A stretch of 64,000 bases of DNA from Candidatus Helarchaeota archaeon (GCA_013375355.1 JABXJV010000276.1:19467-83466), one strand, 5' to 3'. Counted from the stretch's first letter, positions 20,294 through 30,615 are shown. Translations and numbers: made by a program. The notes: generated from the letters alone by a model not told the origin.

Positions 20294-23110
20294 TTAATTT
20301 TGAGATTCTTTAGCTTTTAATTCAAATAACTTTTGTTCCAATTCTTTCAGAATTGATTTAGAAATTAGTCCTTGCTCATATGCTCTTTGCAACTTTATTT
20401 TAATAACATCTTCAGAAGGTATTTCGTAATCTTCAAGTTGACTTAATACTTTTTCAACGATAGCATTGATATTTACTGCCTTCCCATGGTCACTTTTGGC
20501 TGGGTCGATATCATCATCTCCGTAGCGAAACTGAATCACTTCTCCTATTGCATTTCGAACAGTGCCATCATATTCAACTTTTATATCTTGCAATGCGTTT
20601 ATTAATCTCCTCTGCATATATCCACTCGTGCTGGTCCTTACAGCTGTATCTACAAGTCCTTCTCTCCCTCCCATTGCATGAAAGAAGAATTCTATTGGAT
20701 TGAGACCTCTACGATAGGACGAACTAACAAACCCTCTTGATTTTGCTCCTAAATCATCTTTATTAAAATGAGGTAATGTCCTTTTACGATAACCTCGTAC
20801 TATACGTTCACCCCTAACTGACTGTTGCCCTACACAAGCTGCCATTTGAGCTAAATTTAAAGGATTTCCTCTAGCCCCTGTTTTTGTCATAATTACAGCC
20901 GGTTTATTAATTCCAAGATATTGACCTGCAATTTCACCAGCTTTATCTCTAGCCTCTGATAAAACACTCATAATTCGCATTTCGAGTGTTTCTTTTAATG
21001 ATCTTCCAGGTAATCTTTGGAGTTCTCCATTTCTATAAATTTCAACAAAATTATTAACATCTTGATTCGCGTTAGCTAAAATTTCACTTATTCTATTACG
21101 TGCTTCCTCTTGAATATCAATATCATCAATACCAACAGAAAATCCTCTATTTGTTATTAATTCGATTAGCATAGAAGCTTCTGAGTCTAAAAATATACGA
21201 GCTCTTTTATTATTATAATCTTTAACAATCCTATGAAGTAAACTGTCAGGTTGTCCTGCGCCGAATGCTTTTTTATCAATAACACCTGTTAAAAGTTGTC
21301 CATTTCTAACTAAAACGTACGCATCATTAGGACATTCCCCTTTTTCACAATCCCCACATTTACGACATATTTTTGATTTTAACGATAAATTTAAACCGTC
21401 TGGCATAATTACACTAAAGATTTGCTTTCCAGTCCATCTTGGAACTGGTTTAATAATTACTGGATCGGGTAATTCATATCTAATTTTTTTACCTTCTTTC
21501 TCTTGGTATCCCGCAGCCATTAATAATTGACATGCCTGTTCCTTATCTAAAAAAACATTTTTCCGGGTTAATAAAAATGCAGCGGAAATATAATCTTGAA
21601 TTCCACCAATTATAGGACCTCCATATCTTGGAGATAGGATTTGTTCCTGAACTAACATCAGATTTCTTGCTTCAGCACGAGCTTCTTCATTTCTTGGAAC
21701 ATGAAGATTCATTTCATCTCCGTCAAAATCTGCGTTATATGGAGGACATACACATAAACTCAGTCTGAAAGTTTTATATGGCATAACGATTACTTCGTGT
21801 GCCATTATAGATAATCTATGTAAAGAGGGTTGTCGATTAAATAATACAATATCCCCATCTCTTAAGTGCCGCTCTATAATAAATCCAGGTTCGAGTGTAT
21901 CTGCAACGGCTTCTTTGTTTTTTACGAATCGTAAGTCAATTCTCCTACCATCTCCCCGAATTACATAATTTGCTCCAGGATGTCTTTCTGGTCCCCTAAT
22001 AACTAATTTTTTCATCTCACCTATATTCCATTCTGTCACACGTTCTGGAATTGTAAGAATTTCAGCCACTCCTACCCTTGGAACCCCAACTTCATTAATG
22101 CTTAAATTAGGATCTGGACTTATCACAGTCCTAGCAGAAAAATCCACTCTTTTACCAGATAAATTACTACGAAAACGTCCTTCTTTCCCTTTTAATCTTT
22201 GTGATAATGTACGTAATGCCCTTCCAGAACGATGACGTGCAGGAGGTATACCAGATACTTCATTATTAAAATATGTAGTTACATGGTATTGTAAAAGTTC
22301 CCAAAGATCTTCAACAATTAATTGTGGTGCACCTGCTTCAATATTTTCCTTCAAACGTTGATTAATTCTAATAATGTCAACTAATTTGTGAGTCATATCA
22401 TCTTCTGACCGGACACCCGATTCTAGTGTGATTGAAGGTCTGACACATACTGGAGGAACTGGTAAAACTGTTAATATCATCCATTCAGGTCTTGCATATT
22501 TTGGATTTAAGCCAAGACTCATACAATCTTCGGTTGAAATACGTTCGAATCTATCCCTAATATCACTAGGATTTAATCTTGAGAAACCTGCTTCTGTTTT
22601 TTCATAAAAAGTTGTTGGTTTTTCTAAAACAATTTTTAATTGCTTTTCTCCACAATAAGGACAGCTCGTAGCTTTATATGCTCTTTTTAAAATTGCGTCT
22701 GTATAAATTAATTGATCTTTAAATTCCGTTGAATTATCATATTCGTCTTCTTCAGTTTTAATTTCCCTTAATTCTTCTTCAGAGACTAAAATTCTGCTAC
22801 ATTTTCTACAAATTGCTCTTAAAATCTTCTGTATATAAGTTGCGAAGCCCACATGAATTATAGGACGCGATAATTCAATATGGCCAAAATGTCCTGGACA
22901 CTCTCCCACTCTATTACCGCAAGTTTTACATCTTTGACCAGGCTCGACTGTTCCTAAACGGCCATCCATTAAACCAGAGTCTATAGGTAGGCCATCTTCG
23001 TCGTAAGTATCCGCTGTCATTATTCTTGTAACACTCATCTTCCTAATGTTATCAGGAACTAAAATTCCAAAAACAATCTTATCAATTTGTTTCAAATTAT
23101 GTTGGGACAT
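20294..23110 (-). CDS. rpoA1: RNA polymerase subunit A'
   Basis: N-terminal part of the large subunit of DNA-dependent RNA polymerase, 938 residues. It carries the catalytic NADFDGDEMNLHVP magnesium triad, the clamp zinc sites CKTCGNRVGECPGHFGH and CRKCSRIL, and bridge-helix sequence GGREGLVDTAVRTSTSGY. First gene of rpoA1-rpoA2-rpl30e-nusA; 18 bp separate it from rpoA2. rpoB and rpoH, often directly upstream in archaea, are absent here. Confidence 0.97.
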   Translation of the reverse strand: MSQHNLKQIDKIVFGILVPDNIRKMSVTRIMTADTYDEDGLPIDSGLMDGRLGTVEPGQRCKTCGNRVGECPGHFGHIELSRPIIHVGFATYIQKILRAICRKCSRILVSEEELREIKTEEDEYDNSTEFKDQLIYTDAILKRAYKATSCPYCGEKQLKIVLEKPTTFYEKTEAGFSRLNPSDIRDRFERISTEDCMSLGLNPKYARPEWMILTVLPVPPVCVRPSITLESGVRSEDDMTHKLVDIIRINQRLKENIEAGAPQLIVEDLWELLQYHVTTYFNNEVSGIPPARHRSGRALRTLSQRLKGKEGRFRSNLSGKRVDFSARTVISPDPNLSINEVGVPRVGVAEILTIPERVTEWNIGEMKKLVIRGPERHPGANYVIRGDGRRIDLRFVKNKEAVADTLEPGFIIERHLRDGDIVLFNRQPSLHRLSIMAHEVIVMPYKTFRLSLCVCPPYNADFDGDEMNLHVPRNEEARAEARNLMLVQEQILSPRYGGPIIGGIQDYISAAFLLTRKNVFLDKEQACQLLMAAGYQEKEGKKIRYELPDPVIIKPVPRWTGKQIFSVIMPDGLNLSLKSKICRKCGDCEKGECPNDAYVLVRNGQLLTGVIDKKAFGAGQPDSLLHRIVKDYNNKRARIFLDSEASMLIELITNRGFSVGIDDIDIQEEARNRISEILANANQDVNNFVEIYRNGELQRLPGRSLKETLEMRIMSVLSEARDKAGEIAGQYLGINKPAVIMTKTGARGNPLNLAQMAACVGQQSVRGERIVRGYRKRTLPHFNKDDLGAKSRGFVSSSYRRGLNPIEFFFHAMGGREGLVDTAVRTSTSGYMQRRLINALQDIKVEYDGTVRNAIGEVIQFRYGDDDIDPAKSDHGKAVNINAIVEKVLSQLEDYEIPSEDVIKIKLQRAYEQGLISKSILKELEQKLFELKAKESQN

Positions 23111-23604
23111 TTTAGCATATCCTCTTAAATAGGAAAAAATATTTAACTCTCAATAATTCGAATAAGACTTTATCAAAAAATATTAGCACAAATTGATTGA
23201 ATTTGAGCATCATCTCTTTATTTTTGAGTAAATTGAATTATTAAAAAGAATTTACCTTAAAAATCGTATTTCCTTTAAAAACATTTTCAATTTTTCTTTT
23301 ATAGTAGAACTAAAAATAACTTATAAATATTATCAAATTAAAACAAAATTTCTTTTTGACATAATCGTAAAATTTTTTAATCACTTTTTTAAATTCGCGC
23401 CTCATTAAAATATATTTATTCGGTAAGATTATTATATCTTTAAGAATAATCCATAAAATAAAATAATTTAAAGCAATTTTAAGAAAAATCTATTATTTTA
23501 TTCAGTTAATATTTAATCAATTTTTGATATACTTAGCTTTAATCTTTTCCATAAGAAAAAATGTGAATATAATTGTAAATTTTATGTTTAAATTATAATT
23601 TAGG
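23111..23604. other. Upstream region of the RNA polymerase operon
   Basis: 494 bp of very AT-rich DNA. The promoter of rpoA1 must lie here, close to 23111, because no gene is upstream on that strand before tRNA-Glu. Many TATA-like strings prevent choosing one. No open frame or RNA fold that I can support. Confidence 0.35.
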
Positions 23605-23706
23605 TGCTCTGACCGGGATTCGAACCCGGGTCGAAGGGTTTCTCTTTACTGTAGAAATACTGTAATCGAGAGCCCTTTATGCTTGGCCGTGCTACACCAT
23701 CAGAGC
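23605..23706 (-). tRNA. tRNA-Glu (CTC) with intron at 37/38
   Basis: The acceptor stem GCTCTGA/TCAGAGC pairs perfectly, the T-arm is CCGGG-TTCGAAT-CCCGG, the D-arm is GTGT/GCAT and the anticodon stem is AAGGG/CCCTT around anticodon CTC. The mature tRNA is 75 nt after loss of a 27-nt intron; CCA is not encoded (the discriminator A is followed by CCT). The D-arm sequence GGTGTAG...GGCCAA is typical of archaeal tRNA-Glu. Confidence 0.95.
23640..23666 (-). other. BHB intron of tRNA-Glu (27 nt)
   Basis: Canonical position 37/38. Reading the RNA: outer helix AAGGG/CCCUU, core CUCU/AGAG, bulges CGA and AAA, inner helix UUAC-A-GUA/UAC-A-GUAA with loop UUUC. Cleavage CG|A and AA|A leaves the anticodon loop CUCUCGA. 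Confidence 0.9.
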
Positions 23707-23719
23707 AAATAGAGGGTTT

Positions 23720-25399
23720 TTACATACCGGGAGGCATTCCACCCATTCCAGGCGGCATTCCGCCCATTCCAGATAATGGTCCCGTTGGCATTCCCGCTTT
23801 AGCTTCTGGGGAAATTAATTTAGCAGCCACTACATCATCAATTCTTAAGATCATTGATGCTGCTTCTACGGCAGATTTTATTTCTTGCATTTTAACTGAA
23901 AATGGCTCAATAACTCCATTTTCTTTCATATCTTCAATTTTACCATTAAATACGTTAATTCCATAATATTTATTATTTTCTTGGCTATGTATTGCTCTAA
24001 GTTTTAAAATTTTATCAATAAGGTCAAAACCAGCATTTTGTGCCAATATTTTTGGGATCATCTCTATACTATCTGCAAGTATTTCAATCGTTAATTGTTC
24101 TTTATCACCAATTGATGAAGCATACGCTCTAAGTAATTTGGCAATCTCTACTTCTATTGCTCCTCCTCCAATCACTACTTTATTTTCATAAATTATATCC
24201 CTTATAACACATAGGGCATCATTAAGAGCTCTTTCGGCTTCATCAATAAGATTATCAACCCCACCTCTTAAGAGAATAGAAACCGCCTTTGGATCTTTGC
24301 AACCACTAATAAAAATCATCTTCTTATTTCCAACTAATTTTTCTTCAACTAAATTAGCTTGACCAATATCATCTTTAGATAGATCTTCTATGTTTGAGAC
24401 CATTCTTGCACCTGTTGCTTTTGCTAATTTTTCTAATTCTTTCTTTTTAATTCGTCTGATACCAATTATATTATTTGAGAGCAAATAATGTTGAGAAATA
24501 TCATTAATACCTTTTTTTGAAAAAACTACATTAGCATTTGCTTCCTTAATTTTTTGTACATAATGTTCCAATATCTCTTCTTCTTCCATATGATATTTTT
24601 TCATTTCCAACGGGTCAGTAAATCTTAATTCAGCATCAAATTTTGTTTTTTCGAGTTCAAGAGGTAAATCTAATATGCAAATTCTTGCGTCTTCAACCTT
24701 TTTAGGCATTAAAGGATGAACGATATTATCCTCAATAATAATTCCATCAATTAATTCTGAATCCGATAAGCTTTTTCCTTGCCTTTTTTTAATTTGAATT
24801 CTTTCAATATCTACAAAAATTTTATTAGAACGTAATTCCTTTACTTGATAAGCCGCTTTGACACAAATATCAGCAAATAATTCTTTAACATTAGAAATTG
24901 ATTTGCTATTTAAAGCCGTTATAGCGGCTTGTTTTAAAATTTGAGTATCTTTATCAATATTGACTTTTATTGAAAGAGATTCGAGAAATTCTTTTACTTT
25001 TTTTAAGCCTTTTTTAAAACCTCTTATTATAACTGTAGGATGTAATTTTAGATCTAATAAAAATTCAGCACGACGAAGAAGTTCTCCAGCAATAATAACA
25101 GCTGTTGTGGTCCCATCTCCAACCTCATCATCTTGTGCTCTTGCAATTTCCACCATCATTTTTGCTGCAGGGTGTTGAACATCAATTTCCTCTAATATCG
25201 TAGCACCATCATTTGTTATTATAATTCCACCAAGCCTATCAACTAACATTTTATCCATACCTTTAGGGCCTAAAGTACTTTTGATGGAATTAGCTAATGT
25301 TCTGGCAGCGGCAATATTGACCCTTAGTGCATCTTGTTCTGAGATTCTCTTGCTTCCTTCTTTTAGGATTAGGATAGGCTTTCCAGTTAATTTAGACAT
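23720..25399 (-). CDS. thsA: Thermosome subunit (group II chaperonin)
   Basis: ATP-driven protein-folding chaperonin, homologous to eukaryotic CCT. From the ATG at 25397-25399 it is 559 residues, starting [20 protein letters not shown]; a longer in-frame reading to 25480 would overlap the LSm gene and is rejected. It has the nucleotide motifs [11 protein letters not shown] and [11 protein letters not shown], the apical domain, and the Gly/Met-rich C-terminal tail [14 protein letters not shown] that lines the cavity floor. Downstream of the LSm gene by 22 bp. Confidence 0.96.
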   Translation of the reverse strand: MSKLTGKPILILKEGSKRISEQDALRVNIAAARTLANSIKSTLGPKGMDKMLVDRLGGIIITNDGATILEEIDVQHPAAKMMVEIARAQDDEVGDGTTTAVIIAGELLRRAEFLLDLKLHPTVIIRGFKKGLKKVKEFLESLSIKVNIDKDTQILKQAAITALNSKSISNVKELFADICVKAAYQVKELRSNKIFVDIERIQIKKRQGKSLSDSELIDGIIIEDNIVHPLMPKKVEDARICILDLPLELEKTKFDAELRFTDPLEMKKYHMEEEEILEHYVQKIKEANANVVFSKKGINDISQHYLLSNNIIGIRRIKKKELEKLAKATGARMVSNIEDLSKDDIGQANLVEEKLVGNKKMIFISGCKDPKAVSILLRGGVDNLIDEAERALNDALCVIRDIIYENKVVIGGGAIEVEIAKLLRAYASSIGDKEQLTIEILADSIEMIPKILAQNAGFDLIDKILKLRAIHSQENNKYYGINVFNGKIEDMKENGVIEPFSVKMQEIKSAVEAASMILRIDDVVAAKLISPEAKAGMPTGPLSGMGGMPPGMGGMPPGM

Positions 25400-25421
25400 A
25401 ATAGATTCCTTTATGATTTTC

Positions 25422-25865
25422 TTATTCTTCTTCTGTTTCAACTTCACTTTCATGTTCTTCAAGAAATCTATCATACACATTTCGAATTCTTTCTGCTAAA
25501 GGACCAGAACCTTCTACTCCAAACTCAGTAACTTTGATTTTATTAAGAACCATTATTACACGAGCTTCAGGGCTATATTGAACTTCACCTTTTGGAAATA
25601 ATTTTGCCAAATCTTCCGCTAATGCCTTTAGATCAAAAGCCCTACCTGTTTCGATAAGTTCTAGAATTGAATTACCATATATTATTATTTTAGGATATTC
25701 ACGTCCTTCGTCATCTTCAGCAGAACCCAGGCAGACACTCATACTTTTTCGGTCCCAACCCAACAAATTGCCCTCATATATTTTATCTGAAGTGATAACT
25801 TTAACTTTAGCGTTTAATAATCCTGCCATTTCTTTAAAAAATCGGCTTTCAGCCGTCTGACTCAT
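25422..25865 (-). CDS. Sm-like protein with C-terminal domain (SmAP3-like)
   Basis: 147 residues. Residues 8-75 form an LSm fold: [23 protein letters not shown] is Sm1 in parts, with [15 protein letters not shown] as Sm2. Residues 76-147 add a second alpha/beta region and an acidic tail ([12 protein letters not shown]), as in SmAP3-type archaeal proteins. Probably a ring-forming RNA-binding protein. It lies between tgtA and the thermosome, all on one strand. Confidence 0.85.
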   Translation of the reverse strand: MSQTAESRFFKEMAGLLNAKVKVITSDKIYEGNLLGWDRKSMSVCLGSAEDDEGREYPKIIIYGNSILELIETGRAFDLKALAEDLAKLFPKGEVQYSPEARVIMVLNKIKVTEFGVEGSGPLAERIRNVYDRFLEEHESEVETEEE

Positions 25866-25870
25866 TTTTA

Positions 25871-27523
25871 TTACTCCATTTTTTTATTTCTTAAAAACCT
25901 ATTTTCATTATATAATTTTTCAATTTCTTCATATAGTTGAACTTCATCATTTACAATAGCTACCTTAATTTCAGTAGATATTTTATTTATTGTATGGTTA
26001 TCCAATAAAGATTTATTTAAATCTTGCATGATTAATTCTTTTGGTCTATATAATACAATTTCTTCATAATTTTTTTTATGACGAATAATAAACCTTTCAA
26101 TTATTTGTTGACTATGGAAAATGAAATCCTTATTTGTCATTTGAGAATAGACAAATTGAGATAGAGGATATATTTCTTGTAATTCTTCGGGTATAATTCC
26201 AAATATTGGTGAAATAAGGCATATTTGAAAAATTGACCTATTTTTTTTTGTAATTTTGTTGATATTTATTTGAATATTTTGAAATTTTCTATCGAAATAT
26301 AGTCTATTCCTTAAATCTGGCAATAGAATTAAATATTTTACATTTTTTGGGACTTTATAATATTTTTCTAAATTTTTGTGGTAACGAAACACTTCTGGAC
26401 GATTTAAGGAACTTGAATCTGTTATAAAAATTGCTGAATGTTTAGAAATTGGTTCGAATAGTTCTAAATTATTCAAATATTTGCTCATTACATAATTATA
26501 TGCCTCAATTAGTCTAGGATGAGATTGAATCCTTATTTGGACTAAATTCCATAAATTCCCTTCCCTAATTGCCAATCTAATTCTTTTCATTTCTTCTAAA
26601 CATACATATAGATTATGTTGAGCCAATAATTTTTCCCTTTCAGGGTTTTCTTTACTTTTTAGATCCTCAGGGGTAAATTTCAAGCAAATGGGACATGAAC
26701 AAGGAAATTCTGTTATTAAATTCTCGAGTCTCAAGGTGCCATTTACAGTTAGGTATCTATTATTTTTTGCAAATAAAGCATAGGAAGATGAATCAAATAA
26801 GTCAGCTCCTAAAGCTACTGCTAAAGAAAAAAAAATCGGATGACCTATTGAAAAAGCGTGTAACGGTCTTGATGGAGTCATATATTTTTTTGTTACTGCA
26901 ATAGTTTCAGCTACTTTTTTAAAATTATAACTAACGAGTGCAGGAGCTAGTGTTCCTAAAGGATGAAAATCAAAATCAAGTTTAGATAATTCTTTTGCAC
27001 AATACTCAAGTAAATCTAAGAATTGACCTCCTTGAATTGGCGCAGCCCAAAGAATCTTTGAGTCTTTTTTTCTAATTTTTATACACTCTTCTGCGCTTTC
27101 TATAGTTTTTTTTACTCCTTCCTTTGCGATTGAATATGAGTTCGTTTCTGTAAAGATATCTAGTATTGTTGCAATGTCTGGCTTAAGTAAATCTTGAAAA
27201 TTAATAATCTCCTTATTTGTTATTTCAAGTTCTTTCTGATACATCCATGCTTGATAGGCCCCTGAATCTGTCATTATTAAATTATTAAAATTTATTAAAT
27301 TATGAATTCCTTTTTCCGCATTATCCTTCAGTTTAGGAGTTCGGTTTATTATGTAGGCATTAGTAATTAAAATTTTCACATTCATTTTTCTAAAATCGTC
27401 AATTGGAACTGTTGGATGGTTGTGATTGTAGACTGGCATAAATTCAGGTGTGTAAATATAGCCATGAGTAGTTCTTAATTTTCCTATCCTACCAGCACCA
27501 TCTCTTGCAATAATTTCAAACAT
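25871..27523 (-). CDS. tgtA: Archaeosine tRNA-guanine transglycosylase
   Basis: Exchanges guanine 15 of tRNA for preQ0, the first step to archaeosine. 550 residues: catalytic barrel with FMPVYNHNHPTVP, TDSGAYQAWMY and WAAPIQGGQFLDL, then the zinc site CSCPIC with His downstream (AQHNLYVCLEEMK). The region after residue 370 is the archaeal-specific C-terminal part; I do not see a clear PUA domain at the very end (KLYNENRFLRNKKME), so the protein may be shorter than Pyrococcus TgtA in function. Confidence 0.93.
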   Translation of the reverse strand: MFEIIARDGAGRIGKLRTTHGYIYTPEFMPVYNHNHPTVPIDDFRKMNVKILITNAYIINRTPKLKDNAEKGIHNLINFNNLIMTDSGAYQAWMYQKELEITNKEIINFQDLLKPDIATILDIFTETNSYSIAKEGVKKTIESAEECIKIRKKDSKILWAAPIQGGQFLDLLEYCAKELSKLDFDFHPLGTLAPALVSYNFKKVAETIAVTKKYMTPSRPLHAFSIGHPIFFSLAVALGADLFDSSSYALFAKNNRYLTVNGTLRLENLITEFPCSCPICLKFTPEDLKSKENPEREKLLAQHNLYVCLEEMKRIRLAIREGNLWNLVQIRIQSHPRLIEAYNYVMSKYLNNLELFEPISKHSAIFITDSSSLNRPEVFRYHKNLEKYYKVPKNVKYLILLPDLRNRLYFDRKFQNIQININKITKKNRSIFQICLISPIFGIIPEELQEIYPLSQFVYSQMTNKDFIFHSQQIIERFIIRHKKNYEEIVLYRPKELIMQDLNKSLLDNHTINKISTEIKVAIVNDEVQLYEEIEKLYNENRFLRNKKME

Positions 27524-27562
27524 TTATTTAAAATTCTCCCAAATTTTCTTATTTACCAACAT

Positions 27563-28656
27563 TTAAAAATTCCAATAAGGACTAAAAACTTCTTTTATCT
27601 TATCGATCATTTTATTATTGTACTCTACTATTCCTTCTTCAATTTTAGGAGTATCATCTATAAATTCTATACCTAATTCTCCAAGAACGGATATTTCAGT
27701 TAAAATCCCCCGAGATAGTGATTTTAAATCATAACCACCTTCAAGTAAAATCACAATTTTCCCATCACAGACTTTTTTTACCCCTTCTTTTACCTTTTTA
27801 ATTATTTCTCCATATCCTGGTATCGTTATATTTAGTTGTGTTATGGGGTCAGAAAAATGAGTGTCGAATCCTGCTGAAACTAGAACAATATCAGGTTTAA
27901 ATTGATTGATGATTGGAATGAATAATTCATCAATACCCTTTAGAAATTGAGCATCACCAGCACGTGGAACCATTGGTAAATTCATATTATATCCCTTTCC
28001 CTCTTCTTCGCCTATCTCATATATGTAACCTGTCCCAGGATAGAGTGTTCGCGGGTGTTGATGAAAATCAAATAAAAAAACATCTGGATCTCGATATAGA
28101 ATTTGCGAGGTTCCATTACCTGCGTATATGCTTAAAAAAGAATGTTTCTTTTCTAATGTGCATCATGGTCAAAAATTAAGACTTTATTGACCTCTTCAAA
28201 CCTCGCAATTAAAGATCTTGCAACAATGGCAATATTATTAAATAAACAAAAGCCTCTAGCAGTACCTGGTCCAGCATGATGTCCAGGAGGACGGATCAAA
28301 CAAAAAGCATTGTCAATTTCCCCTTTTATAACCATCTCACCTGCTTGTATTGCTCCTCCAACAGCTAATAAAGCGACATTGTAGCTATCTGGAGAAACTA
28401 GTGTATCAGCATCAAGCCAGCCCCCACCACTTAAACATTTTTCTTTAACTTTTTCAATATAAAATTCTTTGTGAACTCTTTGAATTTCCTCAATAGGTGC
28501 TGGATTTGGAGAAATCTTAACGATATTAGGATGCTCAAAAACACTGTATTCATTTAATAAATCGACTGTGGCAATTAATCTTTTTTTATTTTCGACATGA
28601 TCTCCAGTATCATGTTTTAAATAGTCTTCATGATATAATATTCCAGTCTTTATCAT
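27563..28656 (-). CDS. Histone deacetylase superfamily protein, interrupted by a BHB intron
   Basis: A zinc-dependent deacetylase of the HDAC/AcuC/acetylpolyamine hydrolase family; the substrate is unknown. The unspliced gene reads as two frames: the first stops right after FDHDAH, the second contains GNGTSQILYRDPD. Removing 32 nt (28126-28157) joins them to DHDAH-AGNGT, giving 353 residues. Present are RPPGHHAGPG (catalytic His pair), DHDAH (zinc Asp and His, residues 163-167), SAGFDTHFSDP and LEGGYDL (Tyr). The Ala after the His stands where many members have a second His, and class IV members have Gln. The start at 28656 has GAGGT upstream. Without splicing it would be a pseudogene. Confidence 0.85.
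28126..28157 (-). other. 32-nt BHB intron in the HDAC-family gene
   Basis: Reading the RNA 5'-3': core AUGC/GCAU, 5' bulge ACA, 3' bulge AUA, inner helix UUAGAAAAGAA/UUCUUUUUUAA (11 bp, one G-U) with loop ACA. The outer helix is weak (two pairs, then ACC/GGU after an internal loop). Cleavage AC|A and AU|A excises exactly 32 nt and restores the frame. It contains in-frame TAG. Confidence 0.8.
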
Positions 28657-28805
28657 AAATTTTACCTCTGGACTTTTCATTTTTAATTTATATTTCCCAA
28701 TTTTTATGATTTTATATGTTTTTTGTAAAAATCTATTTTTGTATTTCAAAGTTTTTTTATTTATAGCGCGTAATCCCGTAATTTTTAAATTTAAAGAAGT
28801 TAAAA

Positions 28806-28912
28806 TATAACTCGGAAATGATATCGTCGCCCCAAGCTGAAAAAATCCAACACTGATGATGAGCTCTGCGACGATTTGATCCCTAATTCTGATCTAAGTT
28901 GTTTTAACTTAA
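28806..28912 (+). ncRNA. Structured small RNA candidate, box C/D-like
   Basis: A less AT-rich island in an AT-rich gap. Perfect 8-bp stem ATCGTCGC (28823-28830) with GCGACGAT (28868-28875); a nested AGCT/AGCT stem leads into CTGA (28837-28840) and TGATGA (28854-28859), the D'/C' box sequences. A C-like ATGATAT (28818-28824) lies exactly 12 nt before that CTGA, and another CTGA is at 28889-28892. The box spacing on the 3' side (about 29 nt) is too long for a standard C/D guide, so the class is uncertain. A TATA-like TTTAAATTTAAA precedes it and an AAGTT/AACTT hairpin follows. Confidence 0.42.
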
Positions 28913-29063
28913 ACAAAATAGGTGAATTAAATAGCTATATTTGATTTTTTAATCTATTTTTAAATCAGATTATTCAAATTTTAGAATTTAGAGATTGAAT
29001 ATTTTTAAAAATACTCTTTTTAATTCAAGATTAATGACCTTATCTTGACGGAGTTTTTTAAAA

Positions 29064-29681
29064 TTGGATATAAAAGATGTAATAAAATCCAGAAGAAGTA
29101 TTAGAAAATATAAAAAAAATCCAATTGATATTTCAAAAATAGTAGAAATTCTAAAATTTGCTATTTGGGCACCTTCAGCACATAATTCGATACCTTATTA
29201 TTTTTTAATTATCGAAGATCTTCAAGTAAAATTAGAATTAATAACAAAAATGGCCGAAGAATATGAGAACGATCTAGAAAAAGACCAAATTGAGGAGACA
29301 TCTAGAAAAGAGATTATTAAAGACTCAATCAATAAATTTACTTCCGCTCCAATTATTTTAATTCCATGCCTATCAATGGAAAGAATGCATAAATATCCTG
29401 ATAAAAAAAGACAAAATGCAGAATATACTATGGCAATCCAAAGTGTAAGTGCCGCAATCCAAAACATTCTCTTGGTAAGTTATGAATATGGTTTTGGTTG
29501 CTGTTGGTATTGTGCTCCATTATTTTGTCAAGATACAGTACGTAAAGTATTGGATATACCTGCAACCCATGATCCACAAGCTATTATAACAGTTGGTTAT
29601 CCAGATGAAACCCCTTCACCTCCTCCTAGAATTGAAATTAAAAAAATAACTTTTAGAAATAAATGGGGGCAACAAATTTGA
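29064..29681 (+). CDS. Nitroreductase-family flavoprotein, F420-cluster member
   Basis: FMN-dependent nitroreductase fold, 205 residues from a TTG start: SRRSIRKYKKNPID binds FMN phosphate, WAPSAHNSIPY, the central helix GFGCCWYCAP and the end GYPDETPSPPPR. Its last 19 bp overlap the start of cofD and cofC follows, so it is probably part of F420 synthesis. In mycobacteria the FbiB C-terminal nitroreductase domain reduces dehydro-F420-0; the same step is my inference here. Sequence alone does not exclude a general nitroreductase. Confidence 0.8.
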   Translation: MDIKDVIKSRRSIRKYKKNPIDISKIVEILKFAIWAPSAHNSIPYYFLIIEDLQVKLELITKMAEEYENDLEKDQIEETSRKEIIKDSINKFTSAPIILIPCLSMERMHKYPDKKRQNAEYTMAIQSVSAAIQNILLVSYEYGFGCCWYCAPLFCQDTVRKVLDIPATHDPQAIITVGYPDETPSPPPRIEIKKITFRNKWGQQI

Positions 29682-30604
29682 TTGTAGTTTTAGCTGGAGG
29701 AGTCGGCGCCGCAAGATTTCTCCAGGGACTGGTTCAAATAGTGAACCCTAAAGATTTATACGTTATAGTAAATACAGCTGACGACTTTGAACAACATGGT
29801 CTTTCAATCTCACCAGATTTAGATATTATTATGTATACTCTTTCTGGGATTGTAGATGAGACACAAGGTTGGGGAATTAAAAACGATACAATAAATTGCT
29901 TAGAAATGTTAAAAAGATACAAACAAGATACTTGGTTTAAATTGGGAGATAAAGATTTAGCAACACATATTTACAGAACTCAATTATTAAAATCAGGTTT
30001 AACTCTTTCTGAAATCACTAAAATATTATGTTTAAATCTTGGAGTTAAAGTAAATTTAATTCCTATGACTGACCAAAAAGTGGCTACAAAAATCAAAATT
30101 CCAACTGGTACCATTCATTTTGAAGAATTTATGATTAAAAGAAAGGCACAGGATAAAGTTTTAGAAATTATTTATGAGGGAGCTGAAGATGCTAAACCTA
30201 CAGATGGAATATTAGATATAATAAAGGATGCCGAAGGGATATTAATAGGCCCCAGTAATCCTCTTGTAAGTATAAACACAATATTATCTATTAAGCAAAT
30301 ACGAAAAGCTTTAAAACAAGCTAATAAACCTATTGTTGGAATAAGTCCAATAATTGGTAATAAACCAGTAAAAGGACCTCTAGATACACTTATGAAAGGT
30401 TTAGGAATGGAAGTTTCTTGTGTTGGTGTAGCAAAATTTTATAAAAATTTAATTAAAACATTTATAATCGATGAAATTGATAGAGATAGAAAAAATCAAA
30501 TTGAAGAATTGGGGATCAAAGTATTAGTTACTAATACATTAATGAAAAATTTGGAAATAAAGAAAAATTTAGCACAAATTACCTTAGATGCGATGAATAA
30601 TTAA
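29663..30604 (+). CDS. cofD: Phospholactate/PEP transferase to FO (F420-0 formation)
   Basis: Transfers the phospho-acyl moiety from its GDP-activated form to FO to give F420-0 or dehydro-F420-0. 313 residues with the CofD signatures VVLAGGVGAARFLQGL, NTADDFEQHGLSISPDLD and GILIGPSNPLVSI, plus GISPIIGNKPVKGP. It overlaps the nitroreductase gene by 19 bp and cofC follows 11 bp later. Confidence 0.95.
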   Translation: MGATNLIVVLAGGVGAARFLQGLVQIVNPKDLYVIVNTADDFEQHGLSISPDLDIIMYTLSGIVDETQGWGIKNDTINCLEMLKRYKQDTWFKLGDKDLATHIYRTQLLKSGLTLSEITKILCLNLGVKVNLIPMTDQKVATKIKIPTGTIHFEEFMIKRKAQDKVLEIIYEGAEDAKPTDGILDIIKDAEGILIGPSNPLVSINTILSIKQIRKALKQANKPIVGISPIIGNKPVKGPLDTLMKGLGMEVSCVGVAKFYKNLIKTFIIDEIDRDRKNQIEELGIKVLVTNTLMKNLEIKKNLAQITLDAMNN

Positions 30605-30615
30605 ATGTGGAATGA

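Noticed and set aside
25400..25480. N-terminal extension of the thermosome
   Set aside because: It would overlap the LSm gene and homologues start at the [10 protein letters not shown] region.
27563..28656. Two separate HDAC half-genes
   Set aside because: The first half ends inside the zinc-binding motif and the second lacks a start; joining them at BHB sites gives one complete protein.
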